From Verrucomicrobiota bacterium (GTDB lineage Bacteria; Verrucomicrobiota; Verrucomicrobiia; Verrucomicrobiales; Akkermansiaceae): 24,768 bases of DNA. A program made the translations under genes and the position numbers. This document shows positions 8,444 to 16,017 of the stretch, piece by piece (the first letter of the stretch is position 1; each line of letters begins with the position of its first letter). The notes under the pieces were generated by a model, which did not search any database, was not told the origin of the DNA, and saw nothing but the letters and a program-made list of their open reading frames with translations. The stretch is taken from NCBI GenBank assembly GCA_008932955.1, contig WBXE01000009.1:1-24768 (forward strand), read 5' to 3'.

Positions 8444-11278
8444 ATGACTGCCGCCGCCATTCGCCAGAGTTTCCTGAATTTTTTCCGTGAAAAGCAGCAC
8501 GCCGTTGTGCCATCCGCCTCGCTGCTGCCGCAGTCGCCCGGTTTGCTCTTCACCAATGCCGGCATGAACCCGTTCGTGCCGTATTTCCTCGGCGTCGAAA
8601 AAGCCCCCTACGCCCCGCCCCGCGCCACCGACACCCAGAAATGCATCCGCGCCGGCGGCAAACACAACGACCTCGAAGACGTCGGCTACGATACCTATCA
8701 CCACACGTTTTTCGAAATGCTAGGCAACTGGTCGTTCGGCAACTACTTCAAGCAGGAAGCCATCGCCTGGGCCTGGGAGCTGGTGGTCGAGCGCTGGGGC
8801 TTGCCCGCTAACCGCTTGTACGCCTCTGTCTATGCCCCGCAACCCGGCGACCCCGGCGAGTTCGACCAGGAGTCCTGGGATATCTGGGCCGCCCTGTTCC
8901 GCGCCAAAGGCTGTGATCCGGCCATCCACATCGTCCACGGCAGCGTCAAAGACAACTTCTGGATGATGGGCGAAACCGGCCCCTGCGGCCCTTGCTCCGA
9001 ACTCCATGTCGATCTAACACCCGAGGGCAACTCCCAGGGCAAACTCGTCAACAACGACTCCGACCTGTGCATTGAAATTTGGAACCTCGTGTTCATCCAG
9101 TACAATGCCGAGGCCGATGGCTCATTCCGCGAGCTGCCCTCCAAACATGTGGATACTGGCATGGGCTTTGAGCGCGCCTGCTCAATCATCCAGAATACCA
9201 AGGGCTTCACCGATTTTTCGGTCAAGCCTAGCAACTACGCCACCGACGTCTTCCAGCCGATCTTCCGCCATCTCGAGACCCTCAGCGGCATGACCTATAC
9301 CGATATCTATCCGCTACCCGGGGCCGACCGCTCTCTCTTCGCCGAAGATCTCAAAACCGCCATCGCCTTCCGCGTCATCGCCGACCACTTGCGCACCCTC
9401 TCGTTCTCCATCGCCGACGGTATCCTGCCCGGCAATACCGGCCGCAACTACGTGCTGCGGCGCATCCTCCGCCGCGCCGTTAGATATGGCCGCCAACTCG
9501 GCTTCTCCGGCGATAAGCCGTTCTTCGGCGCTCTCGTCGATACTCTAGTCGCGCAAATGGGCGACGTGTTTCCTGAGTTGTTAGCCCGCCAGGACGCCAT
9601 CCGCTCTACCCTCGAACAAGAAGAGGCCAGCTTCAACCAGACGCTCGACCGCGGGCTCAAGCGCTTCGAGGAGGCGCTGCTGGATTTAGGCAAGGGTGAA
9701 CTCTCCGGCGACCTTGCCTTCGAACTCTACGACACCTTCGGCTTTCCCGTCGATCTAACCGAGTTGCTGTGCGCCGAGCGCGGCCTCACGGTGGACATGC
9801 CGCGTTTTGAAAAGCTCATGGAGCAACAACGTGACCGCGCCCGTGCCGCGCAGAAATCCACGGTTGTTAGAGCGCTGGACGTCTCCTCGGAAGCTGTCAC
9901 AGAATTTGTGGGCTTCGAGCTGGACGAGGTCGAGGCCACCATCCTGGAAATTCATCCGCAGGAGGACTCGCTGTTTGTGATCACCGACCAGACGGTCTGC
10001 TACGCCGAGATGGGCGGCCAGAGCGGCGACACCGGATCCCTGGTGATCGGCGACGCCGAAATCCCCATCACCGGCACCCAACAAATCGGTAAAGCCCGCG
10101 CCCATGTCCTGGCAAAATCTGAAATCTCAAATTTGAAATTTCAAATTGCGGTTGGCGACAAAGGGGTTCTGCGCTTGGACGCTGCCCGCCGCCGCCCGAT
10201 CGAGGCTCACCATACCGCCACCCATCTGCTGCACTGGGCCTTGCACGAGGTGGTGTCCCCGGATGCCGCGCAGCAAGGCTCGGCGGTCGATGAGAACCGC
10301 CTGCGCTTCGACTTCAACAGCGGCGCGGTCACTTCCGAACAAGTCGCAGCGATGGAAGAAAAGGTCAACGCGGCGATCCAAGCCGACGTCCCGGTGTCAT
10401 GGACGGAAGTGCCACATGCATCGATCAAGGGCCGCGCGGATATCATGCAATTTTTCGGCGACAAGTACGGCGAGACAGTGCGCGTGGTGCAAGTCGGCGG
10501 TGATCCTAATAATCTAAACGGTTACTCGATGGAACTCTGCGGCGGCACCCACGTCCGCCACACCGGTGCCATCGGGCTGTTCAAAATCAAGAGCGAGGGC
10601 GCCATCGCCTCGGGCGTGCGCCGCATCGAAGCGGTCTGCGGCGAAGCCGCCTGGAACCACCTCAACGAGATGGTAGAGAAATGGGACCACGAACTCAAAG
10701 CCGCCACCGCCAAACTCCATGCCGCTAACGAAAAACTCGCGGCCCTCGGCGAAGCGCCAGTCACGGTCCATGAATTTCCCCACATCATGAGCGCCATGTT
10801 GGTCGAGCGCGCCAATATCTCCCAGATCAACGCCGTCTTCGCTCACGGCCAGCGCACCTTAGTGGAAACTAGAGACGCCGCTATCGAGGCCGAAAAACGC
10901 ATCAAGAAAATCCAAGCCTCGCAAGCCGCCAGCCTGGCCGACGCGGCGCTCGCCGAGCTCATTGCCAAGGGCGAGCCGATCATCGCCAGCTTTGAGGCCG
11001 ATGCCTCATTGCTGCAAGAGCTCCAGAACGGCCTCAAAAAGAAAAACTTCACCGGACCCGCCTTGCTCATCGTCGATGACGGCGACAAACTCCACCTCGC
11101 CACCCACTGCGGCAGCGCAGCCCTGGCTGCTGGTCTCAAGGCCGGCGACCTCCTCCGCGACCTCGCCGCCCTCGCCGGTGGTAAAGGCGGCGGTAAGCCC
11201 GACCAAGCCCGCGGCGCCGCTCCCGAGCGCTCGAAACTCGCCGATATCGAAGCCGCCGCCCACGCGCGCTTTGCATAA
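8444..11278 (+). CDS. alaS: Alanyl-tRNA synthetase
   Basis: AlaRS charges tRNA-Ala and edits mis-charged Ser/Gly. The 944-residue protein shows class II motif regions (HHTFFEMLGNWSFGNYFK; TGPCGPCSELH; GMGFERACSIIQN), RNYVLRRILRRAVRYG, the editing domain with zinc ligands His590 and His594 (HHTATHLLH) and Cys699 and His703 (CGGTHV), a coiled-coil link rich in Ala/Glu/Lys (about 745-835) and a C-terminal C-Ala domain ending near GGKGGGKPDQARG. The ATG at 8444 is chosen because the protein then starts MTAAAIRQSFLNFF, as homologues do, with AGGTG about 7 bases upstream; the frame is open to a GTG at 8405. Oddity: residues 558-568 (KSEISNLKFQI) come from an AT-rich palindromic insertion just before the AVGDKGVL strand. 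This gene is intact and essential. Confidence 0.98.
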   Translation: MTAAAIRQSFLNFFREKQHAVVPSASLLPQSPGLLFTNAGMNPFVPYFLGVEKAPYAPPRATDTQKCIRAGGKHNDLEDVGYDTYHHTFFEMLGNWSFGNYFKQEAIAWAWELVVERWGLPANRLYASVYAPQPGDPGEFDQESWDIWAALFRAKGCDPAIHIVHGSVKDNFWMMGETGPCGPCSELHVDLTPEGNSQGKLVNNDSDLCIEIWNLVFIQYNAEADGSFRELPSKHVDTGMGFERACSIIQNTKGFTDFSVKPSNYATDVFQPIFRHLETLSGMTYTDIYPLPGADRSLFAEDLKTAIAFRVIADHLRTLSFSIADGILPGNTGRNYVLRRILRRAVRYGRQLGFSGDKPFFGALVDTLVAQMGDVFPELLARQDAIRSTLEQEEASFNQTLDRGLKRFEEALLDLGKGELSGDLAFELYDTFGFPVDLTELLCAERGLTVDMPRFEKLMEQQRDRARAAQKSTVVRALDVSSEAVTEFVGFELDEVEATILEIHPQEDSLFVITDQTVCYAEMGGQSGDTGSLVIGDAEIPITGTQQIGKARAHVLAKSEISNLKFQIAVGDKGVLRLDAARRRPIEAHHTATHLLHWALHEVVSPDAAQQGSAVDENRLRFDFNSGAVTSEQVAAMEEKVNAAIQADVPVSWTEVPHASIKGRADIMQFFGDKYGETVRVVQVGGDPNNLNGYSMELCGGTHVRHTGAIGLFKIKSEGAIASGVRRIEAVCGEAAWNHLNEMVEKWDHELKAATAKLHAANEKLAALGEAPVTVHEFPHIMSAMLVERANISQINAVFAHGQRTLVETRDAAIEAEKRIKKIQASQAASLADAALAELIAKGEPIIASFEADASLLQELQNGLKKKNFTGPALLIVDDGDKLHLATHCGSAALAAGLKAGDLLRDLAALAGGKGGGKPDQARGAAPERSKLADIEAAAHARFA
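10115..10147. repeat. AT-rich palindromic repeat inserted in-frame in alaS
   Basis: Bases 10130-10147 (AATTTGAAATTTCAAATT) are a perfect 18-nt palindrome. The preceding AAATCTGAAATCTC (10115-10128) is related sequence, a degenerate further half-repeat. The stretch is about 80 % A+T inside a GC-rich gene, and it encodes residues 558-568 of AlaRS with no frameshift. It looks like a small mobile palindrome tolerated in a surface loop. Confidence 0.75.
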
Positions 11279-11329
11279 CTCATCTAGCGAAATTTTAGGT
11301 GCCTTGGAACGCCGCCACCCTCACATTAA

Positions 11330-11430
11330 GGAGCAGGGACCTTAGTGCCCCTTCTTCGTCTTGCGCAAATGCATGAAGAAACGGCAGTAAGGCCGTTGCT
11401 CCTCAACAACGCCAGTGAGACGGTCGCTCC
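11330..11430. repeat. GGAGC-REP block A (three units)
   Basis: Unit A1 (plus, 11330-11351) has head GGAGC, stem GGGAC/GCCCC (one mismatch) and loop CTTAGT. Unit A2 (minus, 11380-11402) has stem AACGGC/GCCGTT. Unit A3 (minus, 11408-11430) is degenerate. A1 and A2 face each other across a spacer with TTCTTC / GAAGAA arms, giving a 73-nt composite. It differs from the composites at 13590 and 14433 at six positions, all transitions; two of them (11384 and 11393) restore one stem pair as G-C. It lies between alaS and the truncated tag gene. Confidence 0.88.
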
Positions 11431-11729
11431 TTACGGCCTAACAATCTATCCACATCGCGGCCGTTCCAGCGGGCGAGCTGATGGAAATCGAACCCGGCAA
11501 AGGCGCGGCGGAAGTTCGCGCGTTTTTTGAGGATGGTGAGCCAGCTCAGTCCGCTCTGGAAGCCTTCAAGACACAGTTTCTCGAACAGGCGGCCATCATC
11601 CGCCACTGGCCGCCCCCATTCGTCGTCGTGATACGCTTGATAGATCGGCGGCTCAGCACCCCAGCCACAGCGCCGGATGTGGCCGGTTCCGGCCACGATG
11701 CCGGCGGGGAGGGGTAGGGCGCTGCTCAT
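11403..11729 (-). pseudogene. tag: Truncated DNA-3-methyladenine glycosylase I
   Basis: From the Met at 11729 the product starts MSSALPLPAGIVAGTGHIRR and then matches Tag closely: RCGWGAEPPIYQAYHDDEWG, LFEKLCLEGFQSGLSWLTIL, KKRANFRRAFAGFDF and RDVDRLL. Tag excises 3-methyladenine from alkylated DNA. The match stops near residue 98 of about 190; the last ten residues (RKERPSHWRC) are encoded by GGAGC-REP unit A3. Present are the first two zinc ligands (Cys21, His34) and the Glu of CLEG; lost are the C-terminal zinc ligands (His and Cys in E. coli Tag) and half the helical fold. No remnant of the missing half lies on the alaS side, so the 3' half was deleted, not just split. Very likely non-functional; a short expressed fragment cannot be excluded. 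Confidence 0.88.
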
Positions 11730-11915
11730 GTGGTAGGAAACTATAAGTGACAATGCGCATGTCCAGCAGCATTGCTTAGCATTGACCGCATGCGCGGTAT
11801 CTGCCAGACATAGCGCATGCCACTGGCGCCCATTGAAATCGCGGCGGGGCTGTTCGGCGGAATGACTGCAAGCGCCGGCGGCGAGGTATCCGGCTAACCA
11901 CGAAGCGATTATTCC

Positions 11916-13568
11916 ATGAAAAAATCTCACAAGCGACTGCTCGCCCTCCTGGTATCCCTGCTGGCGGTACTGATGATCGCCGCCTTGCTGTACATGGTGG
12001 GCATGGCCCAACTGGAAGGTAAACCACGCGGGTTTTGGCAAGCGTTAGAATGGGCTGCCGAGACGCTCTCAACCACCGGCTACGGTGCCGATTCCTCATG
12101 GCACCATCCCTTGATGGTCTGTCTGGTGATCTTCGTGCAATTCCTGGGGGTCTTTCTCGTTTTCCTGATATTCCCGATCTATCTGATTCCATTCTTGGAA
12201 GAACGCTTTGAAACCCGCTTGCCGGGTGACTGCGCCGATGCCCGCCAACATGTGTTGATCTATCGAAACGGCGCGGCGGTCGCTTCCCTGATCGAGGAAC
12301 TCAAGCTCGCCGCAGTTACGCCGATCATCATCGAGGAGGACGAGGTGGAGGCGCGGCGGGTGCAGGAAGCCGGCCACCGGGTGGTTTATGGCAGCCTGGA
12401 AGGCAACGTCATGAGCCGGGTGGCACTCGCCAAGGCGCGAGCCTTGATCCTCAACGGCAGTGATCATCGCAATGCCGCCATCACCATCACCGCGCGCCAA
12501 CTGGGGTTCACCGGCGATATCCTCGGCCTCATCGAAAACCCGCTGCATCGCCAGCCGACGATTTTGGCCGGCGCCACCGCCGCCTATACGCCGCGCCATA
12601 TGCTGGGGGCCGCTCTCGCCGCGCGCGCCAGCCGCAAAGTGAGTCCGAGCGTAGCTGGCGTACAGAACCTAGGGCATCGGCTGCAAGTCAGCGAGGTGCG
12701 GATCACGCCCAGCAGTGCTTTGGCTGGTCGCAGCATCGGCGAGTGTCGGATCGGCCACGATACCGGGGTGACCGTCATCGGGCAATGGGTCAACGGGCAT
12801 TTGAACGCCGCACCCCGCTCCGATATGCGATTGGAACCCGGCGGTATCCTCATCTTGGTGGGCAGCCACGAGAATATCGCGCACTTCAACGAGATTTGCA
12901 CCGGCACCGCGCCACTCAAACGCCACGGCCCGTTCATCATCGCCGGTTATGGCGAAGTGGGCCGCAAGGTCGAACAATTACTCCGCGATGCTGGCGAGGA
13001 CGTCCGCGTCATCTCGCAAGAATCCGTCCCCGGAGTGGATGTGGCTGGCAACGTGCTGGATCCCGAGTTGCTGGTTAGAGCCGGGGTGGAAGATGCCCAG
13101 GCGGTGATTTTGGCCCTCAGCGAGGATGCCACTACCTTGTTCGCGACGGTCATCCTCAAGGACATGGCGCCCCAAGTGCCAGTCATCGCGCGGGTCAACC
13201 GCCCCGAAAATGTCGAACGCATCCACGCTGCCGGCGTCGATTTCGCCTTGTCCATCAGTCAGGTGACCGGCCAAATCCTTGCCCGCAAACTCTTAGGCAA
13301 GCGCACCGTGATGCTCGACCAAGCGCTAAAAGTGTCGATGGTCAAATCGCCTAAACTGGTCGGCGCGCATCCCGCCGGTCTGCGCATCCGCGAGCGCACC
13401 GGTTGCTCGGTGGTGGCGGTGGAACGCGGCACGGAGGTACTGGTGCGTTTTGAGCCCGAGTTCGCCTTCGCCGCCCGCGATCTGGTGTATATATGCGGCA
13501 GCGAGGACGCCACCCGCAAATTCGCCGCAGAGTTCCCCCCGGCTCGCCATAAGGAGCTGGGACCTTAG
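11916..13568 (+). CDS. Potassium channel protein with tandem TrkA/RCK domains
   Basis: The 550-residue product is a two-helix ion channel followed by two cytosolic RCK (TrkA-N plus TrkA-C) modules. TM1 is about residues 7-30, the pore loop carries TTGYG at 53-57 (K+ filters are usually TVGYG) and TM2 is about 66-93. The first RCK (about 110-330) has lost the normal GxGxxG: it reads HVLIYRNGAAVASL. The second RCK is well formed, with GYGEVG at 344-349 and VISQE at the end of its second strand, then a TrkA-C-like end region. Such proteins are ligand-gated K+ channels regulated by nucleotides or ions at the inner membrane. No clear Shine-Dalgarno precedes the ATG. The last codons and the TAG stop lie inside GGAGC-REP unit B1, so the tail KELGP is repeat-derived. 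The gene is divergent from the tag remnant. Confidence 0.92.
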   Translation: MKKSHKRLLALLVSLLAVLMIAALLYMVGMAQLEGKPRGFWQALEWAAETLSTTGYGADSSWHHPLMVCLVIFVQFLGVFLVFLIFPIYLIPFLEERFETRLPGDCADARQHVLIYRNGAAVASLIEELKLAAVTPIIIEEDEVEARRVQEAGHRVVYGSLEGNVMSRVALAKARALILNGSDHRNAAITITARQLGFTGDILGLIENPLHRQPTILAGATAAYTPRHMLGAALAARASRKVSPSVAGVQNLGHRLQVSEVRITPSSALAGRSIGECRIGHDTGVTVIGQWVNGHLNAAPRSDMRLEPGGILILVGSHENIAHFNEICTGTAPLKRHGPFIIAGYGEVGRKVEQLLRDAGEDVRVISQESVPGVDVAGNVLDPELLVRAGVEDAQAVILALSEDATTLFATVILKDMAPQVPVIARVNRPENVERIHAAGVDFALSISQVTGQILARKLLGKRTVMLDQALKVSMVKSPKLVGAHPAGLRIRERTGCSVVAVERGTEVLVRFEPEFAFAARDLVYICGSEDATRKFAAEFPPARHKELGP

Positions 13569-13768
13569 TGTCCCTTCCTCCGCGGCTGAGGAGCAGGGAC
13601 CTTAATGTCCCTTCTTCATCTTGCGCAAATACATGAAGAAACGACAGTAAGGTCGTTGCTCCATACAACGACAATAAGGTCGTTGCTCCATACAACGACA
13701 GTAAAGTCGTTGCTCCTTAAACGACAGTAAAGTCGTTGATCCTCAAACGACAGTAAAGTCGTTGATCC
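13553..13768. repeat. GGAGC-REP block B (seven units) upstream of the RAYT gene
   Basis: Plus-oriented units: B1 13553-13574 and B2 13590-13611, stem GGGAC/GTCCC. Minus-oriented units: B3 13640-13662, B4 13667-13689, B5 13694-13716, B6 13720-13742, B7 13746-13768, stem AACGAC/GTCGTT. B3-B7 form a tandem array with a 26-27 bp period. The units nearest the RAYT gene are the most decayed: the loop changes from CTTACT to TTTACT in B5-B7, and the head from GGAGC to GGATC in B6 and B7. B2-spacer-B3 (13590-13662) is the 73-nt composite, with TTCTTCAT/ATGAAGAA arms in its spacer. A further partial start of a unit is visible at about 13771-13776. Confidence 0.93.
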
Positions 13769-13829
13769 TCAAACGTCCCCCCTCAAAAATCTCTTGAAGC
13801 CAGCCGATTAAATCGCTATATCTCACACT

Positions 13830-14432
13830 ATGGCTGATTTCCTCAATCTATCGGACGAGATTCAGAAACATGGGCCATTGCTGCCGCATTGGCAGCAGGA
13901 AGAGGTGATGCAATTCGTCACCTTTCGCCTTGGCGATTCGATGCCAGCTACCCAACTCCGCCAGTGGAAAGAACAACGGGCTACCTGGCTGGATTTTAAT
14001 CCGAAGCCATGGTCAGCGGAAATCGAGAAGGGATTTCACACGCGATTCACCAGGCAACTGGAGGCGTGGCTCGATGACGGTGCTGGTTGTTGTCTCTTCA
14101 ATGACCCCAAGCATCGGCAGATTATGGAAGAAATCCTCATGCGCTTTCAAGGCGAAAGAGTGGAGCATCATATCTGGGTCATCATGCCAAATCACCTGCA
14201 TTTGTTGTTTAGCCCGAGGTGCCCCCTGGAAACATTGATCAAAGCATGGAAAGGCACCTCTGCGCACCGCATCGGGCACGGCAGCATCTGGCAGAAGAAC
14301 TACCGCGACACGCTCATTCGCGACGGCGGCCATTTCGCCAATGCAGTGCGCTATATCCGTCGCAATCCTGCGAAGCTGCGGGACGACACGTTCACTCTCT
14401 GGCAAGGCCCGAGGGCGCTTGCAGTGAAGTAA
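13830..14432 (+). CDS. REP-associated tyrosine transposase (RAYT, Y1 HUH family)
   Basis: The 200-residue product is a Y1-type HUH single-strand transposase of the RAYT group, which processes REP hairpins. It shows the metal-binding HUH motif His122-Leu-His124 in IMPNHLHLLF, followed by GSIWQKNYRDTLIRDGGHF and the terminal RYIRRNPAKL, in which Tyr175 aligns with the catalytic Tyr of the E. coli RAYT (DYIYINP). The N-terminal QFVTFRLGDSMP is the usual first strand. Size is normal for a RAYT, and there is no second transposase ORF or IS200-type ends. GGAGC-REP arrays lie on both sides, and the next repeat begins on the base after the stop codon, so the gene and repeats form one unit. No Shine-Dalgarno is evident. 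The frame is intact. Confidence 0.93.
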   Translation: MADFLNLSDEIQKHGPLLPHWQQEEVMQFVTFRLGDSMPATQLRQWKEQRATWLDFNPKPWSAEIEKGFHTRFTRQLEAWLDDGAGCCLFNDPKHRQIMEEILMRFQGERVEHHIWVIMPNHLHLLFSPRCPLETLIKAWKGTSAHRIGHGSIWQKNYRDTLIRDGGHFANAVRYIRRNPAKLRDDTFTLWQGPRALAVK

Positions 14433-14557
14433 GGAGCAGGGACCTTAATGTCCCTTCTTCATCTTGCGCAAATACATGAAGAAACGACAGTAAGGTCGTT
14501 GCTCCTTAAACGACAGTAAGGTCGTTGCTCCTTAAACGACAGTAAGGTCGTTGCTCC
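14433..14557. repeat. GGAGC-REP block C (four units) downstream of the RAYT gene
   Basis: C1 (plus, 14433-14454; stem GGGAC/GTCCC, loop CTTAAT) begins directly after the RAYT stop codon TAA, giving the recurring context TAAGGAGC. C2 14483-14505, C3 14509-14531 and C4 14535-14557 are minus-oriented with stem AACGAC/GTCGTT and loop CTTACT, period 26 bp, and show no internal decay. C1-spacer-C2 (14433-14505) is identical over 73 nt to 13590-13662. The GlcD-like gene ends ten bases beyond C4. Confidence 0.93.
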
Positions 14558-14566
14558 GTACAACAC

Positions 14567-15961
14567 TCAGAGGAACTTGCCAGGATTGAGAATGTGGTGG
14601 GGATCGAGCGCGCGCTTGAGCGAGTGGTGGACGTCGAGAGCCACCTCGCCGAGGGCGGCGTTGATCCAGGGTTTTTTGGCGAGACCCACGCCGTGCTCGC
14701 CGGTGATGGCACCGCCGTGATCCAACACCCAGGCAAACAAGCGGTCCAAGGCGGCATCGGCAGCCGCCCTCACCGCCGGGTCGGCATAATCCCCGACCAT
14801 CAGGTTGGTGTGAATATTGCCATCGCCGGCATGGCCGAAACAGGCAATGGGAATGCCGGTCTCCGACTCCAACAATCTAGCAAATTCCACCAATTCGACC
14901 AACTTGGAGCGCGGGACGACGATGTCCTCGTTAAGTTTCGTTAGTCCGGTATCGCGCAGGGCGTAGGAAAACTCGCGGCGCAATTTCCAGATGCGTTCGC
15001 AGGACACCTCGTCCGGGGCACGGTCGATCATGGTGGCGCCGAGAGCAGCCAGCAGGATTTGGAGTTCGTCGAGCTCGGCCTGGACAGCGGCTGGGCGGCC
15101 GTCGATTTCCACGATTAGATAGGCGTCGCCCGGAGGAAAGACTTGTGGGCCGAGGCGGCGGCGGGCGGCGGCGAGGGTAAAGGCATCGGTGATTTCAAGT
15201 GCGGACGGCAGATGGCCTGCATTTAGGATCGCCTGAACAGCGGCAGCAGCGAGCGCGAAATCCGGGAAAATGGCCGCGAACATGCCGCGGCAGGCGGGCC
15301 GCGGAATAAGCCGCAAAGTGGCTTCGGTGATGACCCCGAGCATGCCTTCGGAGCCGGTGAACATGCCGATGAGATCAAAGCCGGTCTTGTTTTTGTGCAA
15401 TCGGCCGCCGCTGCGCAGGATGCGCCCGTCTGCCAACACCACCTCCAAGCCTAATACATATGAGCGGGTCACGCCGTATTTGAGGCAGCGCGGGCCGCCG
15501 GCATTGGTGGCAATGTTGCCACCGATCGAGCATTCCTTGAGCGACGCCGGATCGGGTGGATATTCCCAGCCGAGCTCGCGGGCGGTCTCCTGCAAGGCGA
15601 GTGTGATGACGCCGGGTTGGACCACGGCGACGCCGTCCTGCGGATAAATGCCGAGGATGCGGTTCATGCGGGCGGTGGACAGGACGATGCCGCCTTGGAT
15701 CGGCACGCAACCACCGACGTAGCCAATCCCCGCGCCCCGCGTGGTCAGCGCCAAGTGCCGGGCATGGGCATAAGCCAGCACTGCGGCCACCTCCGCCGTG
15801 CTTTCCGGAAACACCACCAGATCTGGCAAGTGCGAAGCTGACCATTTGTCGGTGGCATGACTGGCCAACACCTCAGCGGTGGTCGAAATTTTATCTGCAC
15901 CGATGAGTTCGGCGAGTTGCGCGGCGATGGTGGCGGCGGGAATGGGGTCGGGTGAAGTCAT
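14567..15961 (-). CDS. glcD: FAD-linked oxidase, GlcD-like (glycolate/D-lactate dehydrogenase family)
   Basis: The 464-residue protein belongs to the vanillyl-alcohol-oxidase-type flavoprotein family, subgroup GlcD/D-lactate dehydrogenase, which oxidises 2-hydroxy acids and passes electrons to the respiratory chain. The PCMH FAD domain (about 35-225) contains LVVFPESTAEVAAVL, TTRGAGIGYVGG, ECSIGGNIATNAGG (143-156), YGVTRSYVLGLEVVLADG and FTGSEGMLGVITEATL. The C-terminal substrate domain has CFGHAGDGNIHTNLMVG, TGEHGVGLAKKPW and the terminal HHILNPGKFL. Neither GlcE nor GlcF partners are next to it, so the electron acceptor and the exact substrate (glycolate, D-lactate or another 2-hydroxy acid) are open. 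It converges with the RAYT/REP unit. The Met at 15961 gives a normal N-terminus. Confidence 0.9.
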   Translation of the reverse strand: MTSPDPIPAATIAAQLAELIGADKISTTAEVLASHATDKWSASHLPDLVVFPESTAEVAAVLAYAHARHLALTTRGAGIGYVGGCVPIQGGIVLSTARMNRILGIYPQDGVAVVQPGVITLALQETARELGWEYPPDPASLKECSIGGNIATNAGGPRCLKYGVTRSYVLGLEVVLADGRILRSGGRLHKNKTGFDLIGMFTGSEGMLGVITEATLRLIPRPACRGMFAAIFPDFALAAAAVQAILNAGHLPSALEITDAFTLAAARRRLGPQVFPPGDAYLIVEIDGRPAAVQAELDELQILLAALGATMIDRAPDEVSCERIWKLRREFSYALRDTGLTKLNEDIVVPRSKLVELVEFARLLESETGIPIACFGHAGDGNIHTNLMVGDYADPAVRAAADAALDRLFAWVLDHGGAITGEHGVGLAKKPWINAALGEVALDVHHSLKRALDPHHILNPGKFL

Positions 15962-16017
15962 TGATGCGGGCTGTCTAATCTGAAAAGGAAAATGGAGGCG
16001 ATTGGAGCGGCATTTTT

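Noticed and set aside
11730..12041. N-terminal extension of the tag remnant to 12041
   Set aside because: The added residues look like translated intergenic and antisense channel-gene sequence; the Tag match begins shortly after the Met at 11729.
13640..13768. Regular 26-27 bp array resembling a CRISPR
   Set aside because: Spacers are only 3-4 bp and not variable, each unit is itself a hairpin with GGAGC, and no cas genes are present. It is a REP array.
13830..14432. RAYT gene as an ordinary IS200/IS605 insertion sequence
   Set aside because: No IS200-type ends or accessory tnpB are seen; the flanks are REP arrays, and the protein has the RAYT-style RYIRRNP ending.
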